From positions 61,581,001 through 61,645,000 of the forward strand of contig CM048552.1 of assembly GCA_026413225.1 (NCBI GenBank): DNA of 64,000 nt. Direction: 5' to 3'. The notes under the pieces were generated by a model that searched no databases, was not told the origin of the DNA, and was given only the letters and a program-made list of their open reading frames with translations. The DNA comes from Otis tarda (Eukaryota > Chordata > Aves > Otidiformes > Otididae). Made by a program: the position numbers and the translations under genes. Shown piece by piece: positions 1-12,440 of the stretch (position 1 is its first letter; each line of letters opens with the position of its first letter).

Positions 1-3000
1 TCAGACCAACTGCAGAGGAATGGTTGGTTAACCAATTATCACATTTTCTTAGAAATGAATGCATAAACCTCAAGACATACCACAGTTAAAAGCTATTTCA
101 GTCACTGGAAAACAACCGAAAGACATCTAGAAACCTCTGGAAAAGGATATCCCTCCCCCTAGAAAAAAATTTACTTCATGCAAGTCACAAGAAAGTTATT
201 ATCTGAGCTAAGTCACTGACAAGAGATGTTATTAATGATCCCATTGAAATTATTAATGCATTTAACAATCACTTTGCAAACTATAATATTATATCCTAGG
301 AGAATACTGATTCATGCTGGTTATTTGGACGAAGATCAAATAAGATTAGGATGAAAAGATCAGACTCTAAGAAAGTTTAGAGTACTTTGTGATTAATAAA
401 AATTAAATGCCAGGACTACTTGATTTGCATTTAAATCCACAAAAAAAGTGTTGACTGAACTTTACCATATGATTCAGAATTTTACAATAACTAAGCACAC
501 CTCTGCACACAAAAATATTAACATTAATACAACATAAGAATGAGTCTACTGCTACAGTTATAAGCAAATATGATACAGGAATAACACCTGCAGGTGATGC
601 GTAACTGAAACCGCTCTTCAGTTCACGAAATGGACCTTACTGTAACACTTTAGTAGTACATAATTGTTATAACACTTTGCAGACAAGAATTTCTTGATCT
701 CTCTCTTTCCTTCCCAAGTAGTTTAATGATGAATAGCCAAGTTTCCTATCTGATCACATGATAATAAAATACTGTATGCATACCAATTTTATATGGTATC
801 TTGCAGTATATGGTAAGACTTGCAGATTGTTATTCTGTAACAATCCTAATTAAATTGTAAAAGATCTCATTACATTTTAGATATGATTAGACAAGAAATT
901 AAAAAAAAATGCTATAAAAATTGTAAACAATGTAAAAGAGATAAATGCTTGGAACTACTCTGTCAAAAATAATTTGGGGATAGTGAAACCTGCTGAGGAA
1001 ATGAATATTGAACTAAAATGCAGTTTTTCTCAACCCTCTTTAGTTCATGTCTCACTTCCATTGAAAAAAAAATTGTTTTGTGCCTAATCACAGCATGGCT
1101 CTGAAACAAGCAATCCCGAGGCTGCCTTATGTTTTGTCTGCCATTCAGAGCACCTCCAAGTTGGTATATGCTTCCTGGTTGCAAAGGGCATAACTAGATG
1201 CTCTCCTGAAGTCTATTCCAACCTGATTTTCTAGAACATCCAAGTCCAGGAGTCATGTGCCTCCTATTTTCTTTCTTCTTATTCTTTCTAGTTTGTCACC
1301 TGTGCTACTTGTGCTAGCTCAGGTGAGCTACTGAAGATACATTTGCACATTCTTCTACCTCTTCATGTATGAAAAGAGAAATATTCCCTATACCATGTTT
1401 TTCTCTTGTTCATTTACTTTCCGTTTAGACCTTGCATCATAGGTAGAATTCTAACAAATTACATCCATCACACTGGAAAGTTCCTCCTCTGTTGAAATGA
1501 ACTTTCATTACTACTCACAGTCGTATTACCTGTCCATATATCTCTTAAATCTGACCACAGTTTTAATCCAGATTGGGTAGGAGGTGACAGAAATATATTT
1601 TTCACCAAATACCATCCCATGAGCAATTAATTTCCCTTTATCAAATAAGTTAGGGAATGTCTGTCAAATACTTGTTGTCACAAGTACTATAGGTCAACAA
1701 CCACGCACCACCATGACTGGAACTCTTTTCAGCAGAAATTTCACAGAATGGCTATACTTTGGCCAGTTATCTCAGCTCTTGTTCCTCAAAGTGGTTCCTC
1801 AGGTAAAAAGGAGGTACTTTGGCATGAAAGAGTACGAGAATTTCATATTGCTGTTGCCTGTCATTAAACTATCTAGGCAGTGAATGGATTATTTCTGTCT
1901 GGAATGCAAAAGAACACTGGGAAATATAATTATGTAATTCTGTTCATAAAATATATTTTAAAAACCAACAAAATAAGTTTTGATATTGACCATATCTATT
2001 TAAGCACCAGTGGGAACAAAGAACTTTTCAAAGAGAAAGAACCTGTTGCAAGGAAAAAGTTCTATTCATCAGTTAGTGGAACACAGAGTTAATTGTGCTG
2101 TTAAAAGAGATACTACTTAACTACATATTAATTTTCTCTGCTGAAATGAGTGCCAAATTAATACTGCAAACTCCTCTAAAACGTACCTATAAAAGAGAAA
2201 AGGTAAAACCTCAGGTATTTCCCTCCTTCGTGCATACATTTTCTACTCATTATCCATTCTTAAATTATAATGAATAATCAGAGATAATTATCACATTTCT
2301 GTAATGACAGAGAACCTGCACATGCTAAGATAGTGGCATAATTTGATATTTATGAAATGCTTCTTTATTTATGAAGCATCTGTCTAGAAATTTAATTCCT
2401 CCCCTGCTGCAGCGTTTCATTACAATTCTAACACAGATGAATAATGAACAAGATTCCTATCTAGGCTATTATAATCTGAAAAACGAATACCATTTGATGA
2501 ATCCAAACCACCACCTCACGCAGCTACTGTACAAAGTTCTTAGTACTTTCATTTATTTTTCTGTTTCCTATTTCAGTCAGAGAGGTTAAAATAGAAAAGC
2601 CAAAAGCTGGAAAAGAAACAAAATGAAAGAGGGACAAGGGAATGGGTGTGTGAAATGTTAGGGAGGTTAAATAGCAAAAGGTTCGGATTACAGTGCGTAA
2701 AGAGGCCAGAGAAATATTAAAAAAATATGAAGTTTATAATATTGGATAGAGAATTTAAAAAAAACTTAGTGAAGCAGCATAAGAATAGATAGACGACAGC
2801 TGTGGGTGGGTGAAAAGAAAGAAAGACTAGGAAAGGGCAGATCTTGTTCCCACGGAAGTCAATGGCAAAGCACTCACTTCAGTGGGAACTGGAGAGGCTC
2901 ACAGTGAATGAAAAGTCATTGCCATGAGGGAGGGAAAGGGAGGAGAATTGGCATTAACAGAAGAATGAACAAGGGTAGGGAAAACAAAAATTGAGAGCAG

Positions 3001-6000
3001 TAATTGAAGCCCAAGGTGACATAGTCAGAAGAACATCCATAGCCAAAGCTGTTATGGAACTGAAGGCCCTCTGCACATCATAGAACTGAGGATCTGGCAG
3101 AGATCCAAACTCAAAAGCCCTCCCAGCTTTGGCAATCAAAGATCCCAGAAGTGGGATCTTCTGATCATTAGTGATTTTGGAAAGTTTTTTCACTATATGT
3201 CAGGTCTTGTCACCTTTGCTTTACAGTAATTTAATGTAGAAACCATTGGGACTTTGTCAGGTTTGTCAGGTAAGTTGCTGTTGACTGTAGTGAATGGAGT
3301 AAGGTAGCACCGGGAGGCTCTGAGTTGTTGTATGTAGCACAGGAACTGATGTCTATGGTGCAGGTTGCTCAGCGCTTTTGAACTGATTACCGTGCTTTCA
3401 GTCACCAAATAGTTGCTAAATTTCACCTGCTCAGATGCTTTTACTGTGCATCTTGTGATACTTGGTGTTTTTCTAACAGTCCAACTTTTTCAATTTTTTT
3501 CCTCTCTTAGATGCAGAAAAAAAAGTTTGACCTGAGAATATCCCAAAGCTCTCAGAAATCCAGAGACAGATATAAGGAAACAAGGCATCATTCTTGAGGT
3601 GTGTTTCTATTTTTAGACTATGACTTTCTTAATCTTTGCCTTAGGACACCAGTCAACCTACTACCCCCAGGCCTCGTAATTTCTTCATGAGCTAGCAAAG
3701 ACTTGTTAAGCTCACCAGCAAAGTATGTGTATCCATTCCCCTCTAGTGGAAGATAAAAGCCTTCTGCTACTACAAATTACTGCGTTAGCTCAAGTGCTAA
3801 GCAGCTGTGTTACGCATTTCAAGAACCCAGACCCAATGATGACCCACATGAGAATCCACAGTATTTTGCAGGTTGAAAGTTCAGTGGTTTTTTGAGTCTA
3901 ATTTCTCTTCCTGTGTTGTTACTGCAATGTAGATAGCTTTATGAAGTCATGATGTGCCTCTCTTGTGCGTATGTATGTGGATACAATCAAAGCCCAGGAT
4001 GATACAGTTCTTCCAAGTGGAGCCAGGCCTTATTTAGTGCATGGTGCCCAAGGATATCTGGTGAATGAGGAGAGCTATCAGGGTTTGCCATAGAGCATAA
4101 CATTGAGATTGGAACATACAGGAGGCAGAGGCATGTCCTCAAGGCGAGAAAAGTTAAAGCTTCCCTAGGTAAATGGATTCTATCTCAGCTGCTCTTGCAG
4201 CTCTTAAGTGCTACTTAGAAAGTCAAATAATCTAAAATTTTCTGAAGTGGACGGGGTAGTTGCTTTTTGTTTGTTGTGCAGTGTGAAACTACACAGCAAG
4301 TGTGCTGAGCTCTTACTGGTATAACTGACATCAGGGAGACCAAAGAGGTCTCGAGAGGAGCTCTACTTCTCATTCAAACTGTTCTTATAATGCCAACTCA
4401 TCTATGTCAGACTGGCCACCTTACGATCTTTCACTGTTTTAGCTATAGTCTTTCATAGTTCTGTGATTATAATAGTCTCTACTGGACAGGACTGTCACTA
4501 AAATAAAATCATTAATATTTCTTAAGTGCCATGGACAGACTGAAAGGACTGAAATAATAAGAGTAGGTCTTCATGTAAATCTAAGCCATAGTCTACTTCT
4601 AAATCTGAGATCCTCTAACATCCATTTCTGTTTCCACCCGATCTTGGGGACACCTCACAAGAGTCTCAGTCATCTCTTAGTGTAACAAGTATCTAAAATT
4701 CTGCTTCTGTATATTCACAGAGAGGTACATCACTGTAAATAGGGCTTATTTCAATATATATGCTTTCCTCAGCCTAATTTGAATCTAGAAACTTCCATCT
4801 ATGTCTATTAAAAGGCTTACTCCCACTGGTTTATCTTAAAATCTTATCCATCAAGACAGTGGAGACTCGCGTTAGGTAATAGTCTAGTCAGTTCAGCATT
4901 TCTCAGGGATGTAGGAGGTACAGACTCAGTTTCCCCCTTCTTCTGAGGTGAGTCATACTTCCATGCAATAGACTTTTGGGAAATGTGAGAAAGGGAGGGT
5001 AGAAGCACTGGTTTCTTTTGAAACTGTGCCACAGCATGAAAGGATGATGCGTATAAACTTTCTGGACGAGTTGTTAGGCTCTAGGCAACAGTAGGGCTGG
5101 ATTAGAAAGCTCTGTGCTCCACTGTAGATTTTTCATATTTTTTAAGGATTCCTTATTAGGAAAAAAGCAAAACAGATATTCCCTATCTTAGACAGCCGCT
5201 CCTCACTCATTTCCTCCCCCATTTTCAACTGCATGTTCTAGCCATTAAATCAGAGAATTACAGTTCACCTTGTCCTCTTTCTTCTCTGATCAAGTAAAAC
5301 TTGAATGGTTTTTTTTTGCACAGTGGAATGGCTGTTGAGTACACATTCGATCCTCTGTCAGAGAGAGACGGAAATTAACTAAATCTGGATTTCTAACATG
5401 TCAAGTGAATGCTTAACTAGTAAACTATTGCATCACCAACATCATGGCAACAGTACCATCAACTCCTTTGCTGCCTCCTCGTCTAGCCAAATTTGGAAAT
5501 AATAATGTTCCCTGCTCTTTACTGAAAGCAAAAACTTAGATATTTCACCAAGGGTGAAGGAAAGGACTTTTGTCCAAAGTGCAAGGATGTCCCTTCCTGT
5601 CCTTATGTAAGATTCTTAAGTTTCCATGGTGGAAAAACTTAAACTGCATTTTTGTTTTCAGTAATCTTCTATTTGTCATCCCCGGACAGCAGTCCACTCA
5701 ACTTGATAGTCAATTCATATAGCCCTCTGAAATATCTTTACACTCCCTTTACATCACATATGGAGTCTGGTCACACAACTCCAGGGTTCTGGAATCCTGT
5801 CTAAGGTCACGCATTCCTTTTGAACTAATTCATCACTAATGCAACAGCCCAGTAGAAATACTTCTATGCACAGTAAAAGTTCTATATTCAGGACAGGGTT
5901 TGGATGGCACATGATAAATAATGCATAGGGTCATATATTGAAAAATGAGACTGTGAAGAACTACTGAATAAAGACCCATCTTCAAGGAGCACAATTTGTC

Positions 6001-7637
6001 ATAGCCATTAATGAGGTTGGAGTTCTGCAGGAAAAGTGGGATGTGGCTGTCTAATTAAAAGTGCTATGTAATTGAAACTGGTATCGTATCACATGTATGT
6101 ATGTACAGAAAGCAAATTTCTATTGAAACAGCAACTTCACTTTTGCAGTTCCCATTTTCTTAATACCCTTTAGCAGCATTTTTTTTAATGTCAGTTTAAA
6201 GAAAGAAAGAAAACTGTTGAAGGTTGATATAAGGGTAACATGCAGATATAGAACATCTCTATATGTCTACTGAGTAAAAAATAGACCACACAGTGTACTG
6301 CCTGCAGGTCTTTAGAAACTATATTGTATTTCTCTTTTTTTCCCCAGTGATTCAAAAACACATAAGACGACCCATTTATTATAATTAATACACTGTGATA
6401 GGGTGTTCTACTACACTGATAATCTCACCCATTTTACAGAGCTTTAATGAGGCTTAATGAGTTATTGGCCTGGTCTTGCTTGCTTTATGCACTTTCAAGA
6501 CTGGTATTTACACAACTGGATCTTCGGATAGTGCCAGTAACACATACCTGTCCCACACATGGAACAGGTTTTGAAATCTTCCCATAAAATTATTTTGACA
6601 AGTAAACTGCAACACTGCATACACTGTGATTTTAGCTTAAACCTCAGTATAATACACTTATTGCCATGGCTTATGGATTTTACCCTAGTCCTGTCACTCC
6701 CCAGGCTGCCATTTTCAAATCAAGTGTCAATGATTCCCAGTGGTCTTTATTAACTCTTTTTTTGTTGTTGTCGAAAGACTAAAGATTAAAGCTGACCCCA
6801 TGGGGTATTATCAGATGGGAAATATTGATTGACTAAATCATCTGAACAGTTGGAGTAAATTTGAAAACAGAACCATCTGTTATATAAACTAATCCAATAG
6901 ACTCCACACTTTGTATAGCCATCCGCTGTCAAGTAACAGATTATGAAACCAAGTAATAAATCTTAATTAAAAAAATGTTTCTCCATTTGAAAGGTTTGAG
7001 AATTTATTTTTTCTTTCTTATTTTAATGTAAACTTGATGCAAGTTGGCAGAACTCTCTGACCTGTAGGGGGTCTAGTATTTACTCAGATCCCTATGGGAG
7101 GCTATGGATGAGGTCTCACAGAGGTCAATTGCAAGGCAAGTCTTGTGATACGTGCCTCTCTTGTGCATCACTTACTCTCATGTACACCATGTGTAAGTTG
7201 CCGGGTCTGGTTTTGAGATGGGTACCCCAAGGTATTGAAATTCCAAACAAGGACTGTACCTACCTCTTCTGAGACTAGTCAAAATGATGAAAAAAACCTT
7301 TCCTGTAGTCTAGATTTAAATTAATAGTTCAGGACTCTATTCATCATGTGTTGCGACCCCTGCTAAAAACAAACACCCTTTACAATAGTCAGCATTTAAA
7401 TGGACTCCAAACAAAGTTTCCCTCTTTTTGGTATGGACATTATGGCTCCATGTACAAGTCACCATCAGGTTCTTTACAAGATGCCAGAAATCACTCTGTT
7501 CGTGGCAGCTGGTTCAACATATGTAACCTGACAATTCTTGCATCTAGCGTGTCTAAGTCTGCCCTTTACTCCACTCAATGACACAGCAGAGAACCCTTCT
7601 CTTTCTAGTTTTTGGGTATGGTTTGTCTTTACCCACA
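1..7637. other. Intergenic flank upstream of IGF1, no gene recognised
   Basis: The DNA is AT-rich with stop codons throughout all frames. The open stretches are short (under about 80 codons) and have no recognisable domain. A short stretch near 2851-2895 pairs a 'gaagtcaatgg' motif with 'acttcagtggga', which resembles an old amniote interspersed repeat. I cannot name the family with confidence. Nothing else here supports a gene, RNA or mobile element. Confidence 0.6.
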
Positions 7638-7810
7638 TGTTCTGGTTTTGTTGGGTGAGGGAGGGCCTAAAGTGGTAGCTTCTGTAGGAAACTGCTAGAA
7701 GTCGCTCCCCTTTGTTTAGTGGACTCTACTGGGCCTAGGGTGGACCCACTGCTGGCCAAGGCCGAGCCAATTGGTAGCAGAATGTCCTGTGATAATGCCT
7801 CTGCGATAAT

Positions 7811-7819
7811 GTATTTAAG
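7811..7819 (+). promoter_or_regulatory. TATA-like box of the LTR promoter
   Basis: gtatttaag lies about 175 bp into the LTR and about 770 bp before its AATAAA signal, where the U3/R promoter of this LTR family would sit. Whether it is active is unknown. Confidence 0.45.
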
Positions 7820-8116
7820 AAGGGGAAAACAGGAAAAAAATGGGAGAAGATGTGAAGCAGCTGAGTGGGGGGCAGAGAGGGGGAGGCGCGAGCCTTGTGG
7901 GCCTTGCAGGCCTCACCCTCTGGCCTCCCGCCGGGCAGCCGACTGGGCCCAACTAGGCCCAGTCGGGCCGCAAGGAGTGGAGAGGAGATGAGAAGTGAAT
8001 AAGATGTAAAAAGGATCCTGAGAGGCGTCTGCCAGCCTGTTGTGAGGAACGGCTACAGACGCCAAGGTCAGTGAAGAAGGAGGGGGAGGAGTAATGCGGC
8101 TCCTGGCCAAGATTCC

Positions 8117-8370
8117 CCTGCAGCCTGTGGTGACGACCATGGTGGAGCAGGTTGTCCCCCTGCAGCCCATGGAGGTCCACGGAGGGGCAGAGAATTCACC
8201 TGCAGCCCGTGGAGGACTCCACGCCGGAGCAGGTGGAGGCCTGAAGGAGGCTGTGGCCCGTGGAGGGCCCGCTGGGACAGGTGTTCTGGAGGGACTGCAC
8301 CCCGTGGAAGAGATGACCCACGCCAGAGCAGTTTCACGAAGGACTGTGGCCTGTGGGAGGGACCCCACGA
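8117..8370 (+). repeat. Degenerate minisatellite inside the LTR
   Basis: Six imperfect units are spaced about 40-50 bp apart. Each carries a version of 'ctgcagcccgtggagga', with starts near 8117, 8159, 8199, 8250, 8295 and 8344. Units often also contain 'cacgccggagcag'-type sequence. Related bird LTRs carry variable numbers of such units (from memory of the family). Confidence 0.6.
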
Positions 8371-8586
8371 AGGTGCAGGGGAGGAATGCAAGGAGTTCTT
8401 CCCCTGACCATGAAGCAGCAGCATGAAACAACGCATGATGAACTGACCGCAACCCCCATTCCCTCTTCCCCCCTATACCGCTTGGGGCTGGGGGGGAAGG
8501 TAGTAGAAATAATGTTAAGCCCCGGAAGAAGGAAGGGTGGGGTGAGGTTGTCTTGTTCCCTGTCTCATTCTCCTGCTAGTTTTAGA

Positions 8587-8592
8587 AATAAA
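8587..8592 (+). terminator. LTR polyadenylation signal AATAAA
   Basis: An exact AATAAA lies in the 3' part of the solo LTR, followed by the 'cccaagtcgagtctg' segment typical of the family. It fixes the LTR orientation as plus. Confidence 0.55.
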
Positions 8593-8885
8593 TGAATAGT
8601 TTTCCCCAAGTCGAGTCTGTTTTGCCCGTGATGGTAACTTTAAGAATTTCTCCCCATCCTTGTCTCAAACCTTGAGCCATTTTTCCTTATATTATCTCCC
8701 CCTCTTCTCTCGGAGGGTGGGGGGAGTTAGAGAGAGACTGCGTAGTCTGGTCCTGATCAGGGCTGAACTACGACAGCACATCCCATCAAACTAAAAGAAG
8801 TTGTGTAAGCCACCTCCCTTCTGCTTTTTCTGCTAATTTATGTGCATATGTGTCAGTGCAACACTCAAAAAGGGAAAGAACTTTT

Positions 8886-8900
8886 TATATATATATATAT
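8886..8900. repeat. (TA)n microsatellite
   Basis: An uninterrupted TA run of about 15 bp, following five T's. Confidence 0.9.
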
Positions 8901-8937
8901 GTATGGATATTTTTACTGAACAGAACAAAAAATTGTA

Positions 8938-8975
8938 GAATCATAGAAACACAGAATGGTTAGGAAGGATCCCAG
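8938..8975 (-). mobile_element. CR1 3'-tail remnant
   Basis: 'gaatcatagaa' followed by 'cagaatggttaggaagga' matches the reverse complement of the CR1 3' end, including the ATTCTATG octamer region. Only about 40 bp remain. Confidence 0.5.
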
Positions 8976-10229
8976 ATAACGTGTGTTTCCTAAGTACAAG
9001 AAGGATTTTAATTTTTGGTTCTTAATATCCCTGTCCAAAATATAACAACAATTGTCACATCATATTAGAAGAAAAATCATATTTTGGCAGTTGCTGTGAA
9101 GACATTTTGCTTTCCTCATTTTTGTCTTCAGAATATATAAGCTATAGATTTGCCAACAGGTACAAACAACATTCTGATGTAGTTAGCTAATTATGAAACC
9201 TGTGAAAAAAATGTGGGTATTAGTAGATGAGATACTGCAGATTCATTGGGGTTTAGTTGCTTTGGCTTAGCTCAGGCTGCAGCATGTTGATGTAAGCCAA
9301 CATATTAAACAAGAGAGGAAACTTTTCAAAGCACTGTGCTGATACACAGTGAAAAAAAGGAAAATAATGAAATAAAGTTTTAAACACATTATTTCCTCCT
9401 AATCTTTAAATGAAGAACAGTATGTTACTTCTCAAGGCTGCCTGCTGCTTTCAGGTATCCCACCTGAAGAGTGAGATACTAATTGTTACAAGCAAAGGAA
9501 GCAGACTCTTTTCCTAATGTGATATATCTGATTAAACATGTATAATTGGAAAAATTCTACAAAACTTTATCGCTTTCAATGTAAGAACTATACTGTTAGC
9601 AGAATGCTTTTGTTTTTTCATAACTTCTTTACTTCTTTGAAGTCACCATAATAAAAGACTGATTAATCTATCCCAGTATTCGTTGAATCCATTAATCACT
9701 CAGACTGCTTAATTCACTGTCCAAGATAGTCTTTGGGAATACAGTGTACAATTGTTTTTCACGTAGGGGAGCACTTTCTGTTGGAGTAACATCACTGACA
9801 ATCAGACCATGTTAGTAATTAAGTGATTCAGAGTTATATCATCTAGCCATTTATCAGCCCTCTATATTTCACAATCGGATTTGAATTTGTGTGTTTCCAG
9901 CCTGCATGAATTAGGCACATCTGATGTGGACTTTTCCAAAAGTTTGCATGTTCTTAAAAATTCTAAATAATAAGAAAAAATTGTCAATGGAAAACTACTC
10001 AGAGACATCTGTTCTCCCACCGATTTATTCAACAATTTCCCATTAGCATGTACACTGAAAGGAGAATAGACTCTGCAGAATGCAATAAAAATGTGTTTCA
10101 CTAACTAAATAAATTCCTTTATATATTGTGGCAAGACAAATAAATAAACCCAGAGATTTACAGACAGCCACCTTGGCTGACATTTCAGAAAGTTGGAGCC
10201 TTTAGCAATATTTTTTGCTTAACTCCATC

Positions 10230-10620
10230 CTAGCAAAGCCTATCTATCTCTTCTCCCAAAACCTCATTTCTCAACTCTCCCCTGCTCTCCTCTTTCAGGC
10301 CCACTTCCCAGTTTCTTTCTCTTTTTCCTTCCAAGGTGTGATTGCTCTCTTTGCTCCCCAAAGTCTCCTTCTTGATTGTTTTGCTCTGCTTTAATGAGTC
10401 CAAGGCTTCACTCTACTCCAGAAATTACATTTACCCTTTTTGTTCCCAGGCACATCTGTCTCCTCCAAGCTTTCTCTCCTGTTCTGACCTTGCTGCACTT
10501 CAAGACTTTTTTTTTGCCAAGTTTATTTCCCCTCTGTCTTTCTAGTCTTTTTGCTTCTCTACTCTTTTTCTACTCTCAGTGCACTACAACCACACCATTA
10601 TTTCTTTTTTTTTCTTTTAG
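10230..10620 (+). repeat. Pyrimidine-rich tract
   Basis: About 390 bp of the plus strand is dominated by C and T, with runs such as ttctttctctttttccttcc. It is bounded by ordinary AT-rich sequence and has no clean repeat unit. Confidence 0.55.
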
Positions 10621-12440
10621 CAGTGACAAGATAAAATTTGAGAATTCAGATTTGTATGCACAATAAAATAGCAGTCATTGTCACTGTAGTATGACACCCT
10701 AGTATGTACAGGAAACAAGGCTTTTGAAAACTGACCCAACCTAGACACCACTAAAAACAACAGAAACTTTCAAGCCTTGTATGTGATATCTTATCCATAT
10801 TCAGAAATTCATATGGATATGTGATTTGATTTTAAACTTACAATTGCAATTTCTATAATGAAATATTAAGAAAGTGATTCATATAATAATAACTATTTAT
10901 ATAATTCAAATTTAATGGGCTATCATCTGTATGCTAATTCTTACAAGTCTCTTGTCCTATAGATTTGCTATTTCTTTCATGTGTACTGTGGCATATGATA
11001 AAAATTTAAATTTCTTCTGCCTCTAAAATGAACAACATTACTATCTTATCCTTCACTGATGGACATTACTAAAAAAAGTCTGATAAAGCTTTTACTATTT
11101 TGAGCAAAAATAACATGTTATAGACTATTTGCAGATTACCTTACATTTTACTTTGCTATTAACAAAGGAATTAATTTGTATGAGAGGAAAGGGGGTTCTT
11201 CCCTGTTCCCAGTAATGCTAATAAACGTTTTGCTATTTAATTCACTAGAGGCATGATTAGAATGTAGGCCAACACAATAGATATTTCTTATCTAAATTCA
11301 TTACTTTCCTAATGCTCTATGCTACATTCCTTAGCCAAGCAAAACTCCTTCTGGCTTCCTGTATTAGGTCCATCTTTATTATTTAGCAGATTGACAGAAC
11401 CAGAGTGGTACCATCTATTACTACTGGCAAATAACATTTGAATTCATCTTCCCCTTATTCATAGGATGACTCAATCTGTGTCGTACACACTTCATTTTTG
11501 ATTTATGTAAGACGTACATTTTAACATTCTTTCTGAGACTCGCAATTATTTAATCTATTTTTGTCATTCTATTTATTCACTTATTCAAGTCATTTTGCAT
11601 TAATAATCAGTCTCCATTCTTCTTCATTATTTAGTATTATTTGGTATAATGGAGTGTGTGCCAACTACGACTTCTGCATGAAGCTTCTGGATGAGCGACA
11701 TGTTTACTGCTGAAATTTAAAACATAAAATTTCAGACAGTGAAAAAAGCAAGATATTTATAGAAGTACTGTCTAGTTTTGAACATCATAATTGTGACTTG
11801 AGCCAAGTTAGTAATAACAGTATGCTTTTCCCAGCTATTTGTATCCATACAAGAAATAAATATATTCTCCCCAACAAGTCAATATTGAGAACCAGAAATG
11901 TATCTCTTCTCAATTTTTGAAATATCTTGTTAGGTATGTCACAGGGAATGGGAGACGTTACTTTAGCAGAAATCTTATTTGTCAAGAGACAAATATTAAA
12001 CATCTTATTTACTAATTAGTCAATATATGTGGTCTACTTTGCCTGTAGGACTGTGGGCTCATGAAAACCAAAGAATGCTCAAGAGCTTCAGACTTTTGCT
12101 TTAAAGACCCTGTATATTGTTTCCTATAAACAACTGAATGTCAGGACAACTGCCAAAACCTTCTCATGGGATAGAAAAGGAAACAAAATTGGTTTCTTCC
12201 AACGAGCTACCCTAACTATAATTCTCTGCTACCTGCATACCCAACCAATTCCTTACAGCCCCAGGAAAAAGGTCAAGGCTAAATTGTTATGCACTGTGCT
12301 TCACAAAACAGCATTTTGCCTTGTCAGACACATTTTCTATTGTTTCAGTCATGTAAGTCATTACATTTTATGCAGACATACTAGTCTACATAGTGTGTGG
12401 ATAGTGTGTGAAAGGTGTAGTTCTTGAAAGTCATTTAACA

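Larger units (their letters stand above)
7638..8780 (+). mobile_element. Solo LTR of an avian endogenous retrovirus (about 1.14 kb)
   Basis: A GC-rich block in AT-rich surroundings starts with TGTTCTGGTTTTG and ends with GACAGCACA, giving the TG...CA termini of an LTR. In order it shows a TATA-like gtatttaag (7811-7819), a perfect 11-bp hairpin (7939-7966), about six degenerate 40-50 bp units built on 'ctgcagcccgtggagg' (about 8117-8370), an AATAAA signal (8587-8592) and the 'ccccaagtcgagtctgttttgcccgtga' type segment that I recognise from a common bird LTR family, probably ERVL-like (family from memory). The TATA-to-AATAAA order gives plus-strand orientation. No gag, pol or env sequence lies next to it, so it is a solo LTR. 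I see no exact target-site duplication: the flanks are 'acccaca' on the left and 'tcccatc' on the right. The ORFs inside are by-products of GC content. Confidence 0.82.
8781..12440. other. Intergenic flank, no gene recognised
   Basis: No coding gene is supported. The stretch contains a (TA)n microsatellite, a tiny CR1 tail and a pyrimidine-rich tract, listed separately. The longest open frames (for example 10,376-10,666 plus) fall in the pyrimidine tract and read as low-complexity Phe/Leu/Ser-rich peptides, which is a composition artefact. Confidence 0.6.

Noticed and set aside
6425..6460. 'cacccattttacagagc' resembling part of a MIR SINE
   Set aside because: Only one short block matches and the flanks do not follow the MIR order.
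7913..8452. Minus-strand open frame of 179 codons and overlapping frames on both strands
   Set aside because: All lie within the GC-rich solo LTR and its minisatellite. The peptides are Pro/Ser/Gly-rich and differ in every frame, as expected for non-coding repeat sequence.
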